Assembly (NCBI GenBank): GCA_024643945.1
Contig: JAHELX010000249.1
Span: 1-8,306, forward strand
DNA length: 8,306 nt
Direction: 5' to 3'
Origin: Anaerolineales bacterium
GTDB lineage: Bacteria; Chloroflexota; Anaerolineae; 4572-78; NAK82
In this document: positions 6,637 to 8,306 of the stretch, one piece after another
Position numbering within the stretch: the first letter of the stretch is position 1
Layout of the letters: every line of letters starts with the position of its first letter
Position numbers and translations under genes: made by a program
The notes under the pieces: generated by a model
Told to the model about the DNA's origin: nothing
What the model saw: the letters and a program-made list of their open reading frames with translations, nothing else
Database searches by the model: none

Positions 6637-6712
6637 GCTGGACCAGGCGCAACCCCACGGGGGGCACCTTATGGCTGAGTAGTTACGCTAATAGAAAAAC
6701 AGGGGGAGACTC

Positions 6713-6988
6713 ATGGCAAAGGGTCACATTGAAGTCGATGAAGAAATGTGTAAAGGATGTGAATTGTGCACCACTGTCTGTCCGTATGATCTCATCCATA
6801 TGGCCGACTACTACAACGCCAAAGGGTACAGGCCAGCCAGGTTAGTAGATCCAGAGAGTCGCTGTACCGGTTGCACTCTTTGTGCGATGATGTGCCCGGA
6901 CGCGATTATCACCGTCTTTCGCCAGGTTAAAGTCAAGCCGGCTGTTGATCCCTTCGCGGCACGCACGTCGCGGGCAGTGGTCGTATAG
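6713..6988 (+). CDS. 2-oxoacid:ferredoxin oxidoreductase delta (ferredoxin) subunit, 2[4Fe-4S]
   Basis: Electron-transfer subunit (KorD/VorD/OorD type) that carries electrons from the thiamine-diphosphate site to free ferredoxin. It has 91 residues with two complete CX2CX2CX3C motifs: Cys13, 16, 19 and 23 ([11 protein letters not shown]) and Cys51, 54, 57 and 61 ([11 protein letters not shown]). The short gap between motifs ([13 protein letters not shown]) is typical of these subunits. It is preceded by AGGGGGAG ending 4 nt before the ATG. The alpha-subunit gene starts 17 bp after the stop, and gene order delta-alpha-beta is standard for these operons, so it belongs to that enzyme. In principle it could also serve the radical SAM protein encoded just upstream, but that is inference. 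Confidence 0.93.
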   Translation: MAKGHIEVDEEMCKGCELCTTVCPYDLIHMADYYNAKGYRPARLVDPESRCTGCTLCAMMCPDAIITVFRQVKVKPAVDPFAARTSRAVVV

Positions 6989-6989
6989 A

Positions 6990-6997
6990 GGGGGAGG
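6990..6997 (+). promoter_or_regulatory. Strong ribosome binding site that sets the alpha-subunit start
   Basis: GGGGGAGG ends 8 nt before the ATG at 7006. A GTG at 6997 in the same frame overlaps this site and would have no ribosome binding site of its own at a proper distance, so the ATG is preferred. Confidence 0.65.
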
Positions 6998-7005
6998 TGA
7001 AATCA

Positions 7006-8136
7006 ATGGCGAAGGAGCTATTGAAAGGCAACGTGGCGATCGCCGAGGCTGCCATTCGAGCTGGGGTGCAGGCGTATTTTGGTTACCCAATTACGCCTCA
7101 AACGGAACTGCTGGAACATATGTCACTGCGAATGCCCCAACTGGGGCGTACTTTTTTACAGGCGGAGAGCGAACTGGCAGCCATCAATATGGTCTACGGG
7201 GCCGCCTGCGCCGGCGTGCGGGTGATGACCTCCTCATCCGGACCCGGCATTAGTCTGATGCAAGAGGGCCTATCGTACATCGCCTGTTCCGAAGTTCCCG
7301 TCGTCCTCATAGACATTATGCGCGGCGGGCCAGGACTGGGCAACATCCAACCTACCCAGGCGGACTATAATCAGTTAACCAAGAGCGCCGGTCACGGCGA
7401 CTTTCACAGCATCGTTCTGGCTCCCAGTTCGGTGCAAGAGGCCATCGACTTTACCGTACTCGCCTTCGACCTGGCTGAGAAGTATCGCACCATTGCCATC
7501 GTAGCTGGCGATGGCATGATCGGCCAGATGATGGAGCCGGCCGAGTTGCCGCCGATGGAGAAAACACGTACCACCCGTCCCGATTGGGCTCTCACAGGTG
7601 CCAAGGGCCGAAAGAAAAACATCATCACCTCCCTTTATCTGGGAGCAGAATCACTGGAGAACGTCAATAAGAGATTGCAGGCTAAGATCAATCGCATCCG
7701 GGCTGAAGAAGTACGCTACGAGAAGATGCTGACCGACGATGCAGACCTTCTGATCGTCGCTTTTGGCACCACGGGGCGTATCGCTAAGACGGCCATTCGC
7801 GAAGCGAGGCGCCAGGGAGTTCGAGCGGGCTTGTTGCGGCCGATTACCTTGTTCCCCTTTCCCTTTGCACCTCTCGACGAACTCTTACAGGGTAAAATCA
7901 AGTCCATCCTGGTGCTGGAAATGAGCACGGGGCAGATGGTCGAAGATGTCCGGCTGGGAGTCCGGGGGCGCGTGCCGGTTCACTTTTACGGGCGCACGGG
8001 AGGCGCCGTGCCATTGCCGGACGAAATCTTGGATCAGATTTTGGCCCTGGCTAACCGGCTGAACGAGCCCCCCCAAGGGGAAGACCATGCGGGGGATGAG
8101 TTGCGTGAGTTCGTCGGCGCGCCATTGTCCATGTAG
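7006..8136 (+). CDS. vorB: 2-oxoacid:ferredoxin oxidoreductase alpha subunit (VorB-type)
   Basis: Pyrimidine-domain subunit of an enzyme that oxidatively decarboxylates a 2-oxoacid to acyl-CoA, CO2 and reduced ferredoxin. It has 376 residues from the ATG at 7006. Domain I carries [12 protein letters not shown] (24-35), [11 protein letters not shown] (50-60, with a glutamate suited to contact thiamine diphosphate), [16 protein letters not shown] (76-91) and [18 protein letters not shown] (104-121). The domain II block is [12 protein letters not shown] (275-286). [12 protein letters not shown] and [14 protein letters not shown] (129-142) fit the 3-methyl-2-oxobutanoate (2-ketoisovalerate) VorB subfamily better than 2-oxoglutarate KorA, whose equivalent loop differs. 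Substrate assignment from such motifs is tentative, and pyruvate or branched 2-oxoacids are all possible. A charged linker (about 184-245) separates the domains. It sits between the ferredoxin subunit and the beta subunit in one tight operon. Confidence 0.92.
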   Translation: MAKELLKGNVAIAEAAIRAGVQAYFGYPITPQTELLEHMSLRMPQLGRTFLQAESELAAINMVYGAACAGVRVMTSSSGPGISLMQEGLSYIACSEVPVVLIDIMRGGPGLGNIQPTQADYNQLTKSAGHGDFHSIVLAPSSVQEAIDFTVLAFDLAEKYRTIAIVAGDGMIGQMMEPAELPPMEKTRTTRPDWALTGAKGRKKNIITSLYLGAESLENVNKRLQAKINRIRAEEVRYEKMLTDDADLLIVAFGTTGRIAKTAIREARRQGVRAGLLRPITLFPFPFAPLDELLQGKIKSILVLEMSTGQMVEDVRLGVRGRVPVHFYGRTGGAVPLPDEILDQILALANRLNEPPQGEDHAGDELREFVGAPLSM

Positions 8137-8150
8137 AGGGGGATAACAAC

Positions 8151-8306
8151 GTGGAAGAGCAAGGGGTAGAACAAGTAGTTTACAAGCGACCAGAAGCGCT
8201 CAGCAACGTTCCGACACACTACTGCCCAGGCTGCACACATGGTCTCATCCACAAGCTCATCGGCGAGGTGATTGACGAACTCGGCATCCGTGAGCGTACC
8301 ATCGCC
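8151..8306 (+). CDS. 2-oxoacid:ferredoxin oxidoreductase beta (thiamine-diphosphate) subunit, 5' end only
   Basis: The first 52 codons of the thiamine-diphosphate-binding subunit (VorA/KorB type) run off the right edge. It begins with GTG at 8151, 14 bp after the alpha-subunit stop, with GAGGGGGA ending about 7 nt upstream. The translation reaches [15 protein letters not shown] at residues 23-37, in which Cys25 and Cys28 are the first cysteine pair of this family's iron-sulfur site (the CPGCxHG motif). The remaining ligands, the GDG thiamine motif and any gamma subunit lie outside the window. This subunit completes the catalytic pair with the upstream alpha subunit. Confidence 0.93.
   Translation, partial: MEEQGVEQVVYKRPEALSNVPTHYCPGCTHGLIHKLIGEVIDELGIRERTIA

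Noticed and set aside
6653..6662. CCCCACGGGG as a hairpin terminator between the radical SAM and ferredoxin genes
   Set aside because: The loop would be only two bases and no T-run follows.
6407..6682. Plus-strand open frame of 91 codons overlapping the end of the radical SAM gene
   Set aside because: It lies mostly inside the radical SAM frame, has no recognisable features, and the in-frame radical SAM C-terminus is a better explanation.

Overview
The window looks like part of an anaerobic bacterial chromosome of moderately high GC. It is densely packed with energy and amino-acid metabolism genes. Strong purine-rich ribosome binding sites, a HydB/HymB-type diaphorase pair, a VorB-type ferredoxin oxidoreductase and a B12-binding radical SAM protein resembling archaeal and Chloroflexota homologues suggest an anaerobe, perhaps Chloroflexota (Anaerolineae-like). 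That assignment is an impression from protein style, not a proof. I saw no RNA genes, CRISPR arrays, insertion sequences or phage genes.

Layout. Bases 1-1595 (minus strand) hold a translationally coupled NuoE-like / NuoF-like pair: a [2Fe-2S] thioredoxin-fold subunit, then an FMN- and NADH-binding subunit that runs off the left edge. About 126 bp of intergenic DNA (1596-1721) separates this pair from rightward genes and holds candidate promoter and operator elements. Rightward come an alanine dehydrogenase (1722-2912) and an acetyl-CoA hydrolase/4-hydroxybutyrate CoA-transferase family protein (2909-4222), which overlap by ATGA. After a 102-bp gap come a two-CBS-domain protein (4325-4843) and a B12-binding/radical SAM protein (4855-6636), separated by only 11 bp. 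After 76 bp comes a 2-oxoacid:ferredoxin oxidoreductase operon: an 8-iron ferredoxin subunit (6713-6988), the alpha subunit of VorB type (7006-8136) and the start of the thiamine-diphosphate beta subunit (8151 to the right edge).

How the parts may work together (inference). Alanine dehydrogenase makes a 2-oxoacid plus NADH and ammonium. The 2-oxoacid oxidoreductase makes acyl-CoA plus reduced ferredoxin. The CoA-transferase/hydrolase releases the acid or moves CoA to another acid. The NuoEF-like pair could be the NADH-handling part of a hydrogenase or other oxidoreductase that reoxidises NADH, possibly together with ferredoxin. This reads as an amino-acid fermentation island. The CBS protein could sense adenine nucleotides. 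The radical SAM protein has no assigned reaction and is the main unknown.

Points of most interest: alanine dehydrogenase carries an in-frame insertion of about 23 residues whose DNA contains a 14-nt-arm inverted repeat; the NuoF-like protein has an N-terminal ferredoxin-like domain that has lost most of its cluster cysteines; and the B12/radical SAM gene of unknown function sits between a CBS gene and the ferredoxin oxidoreductase genes.
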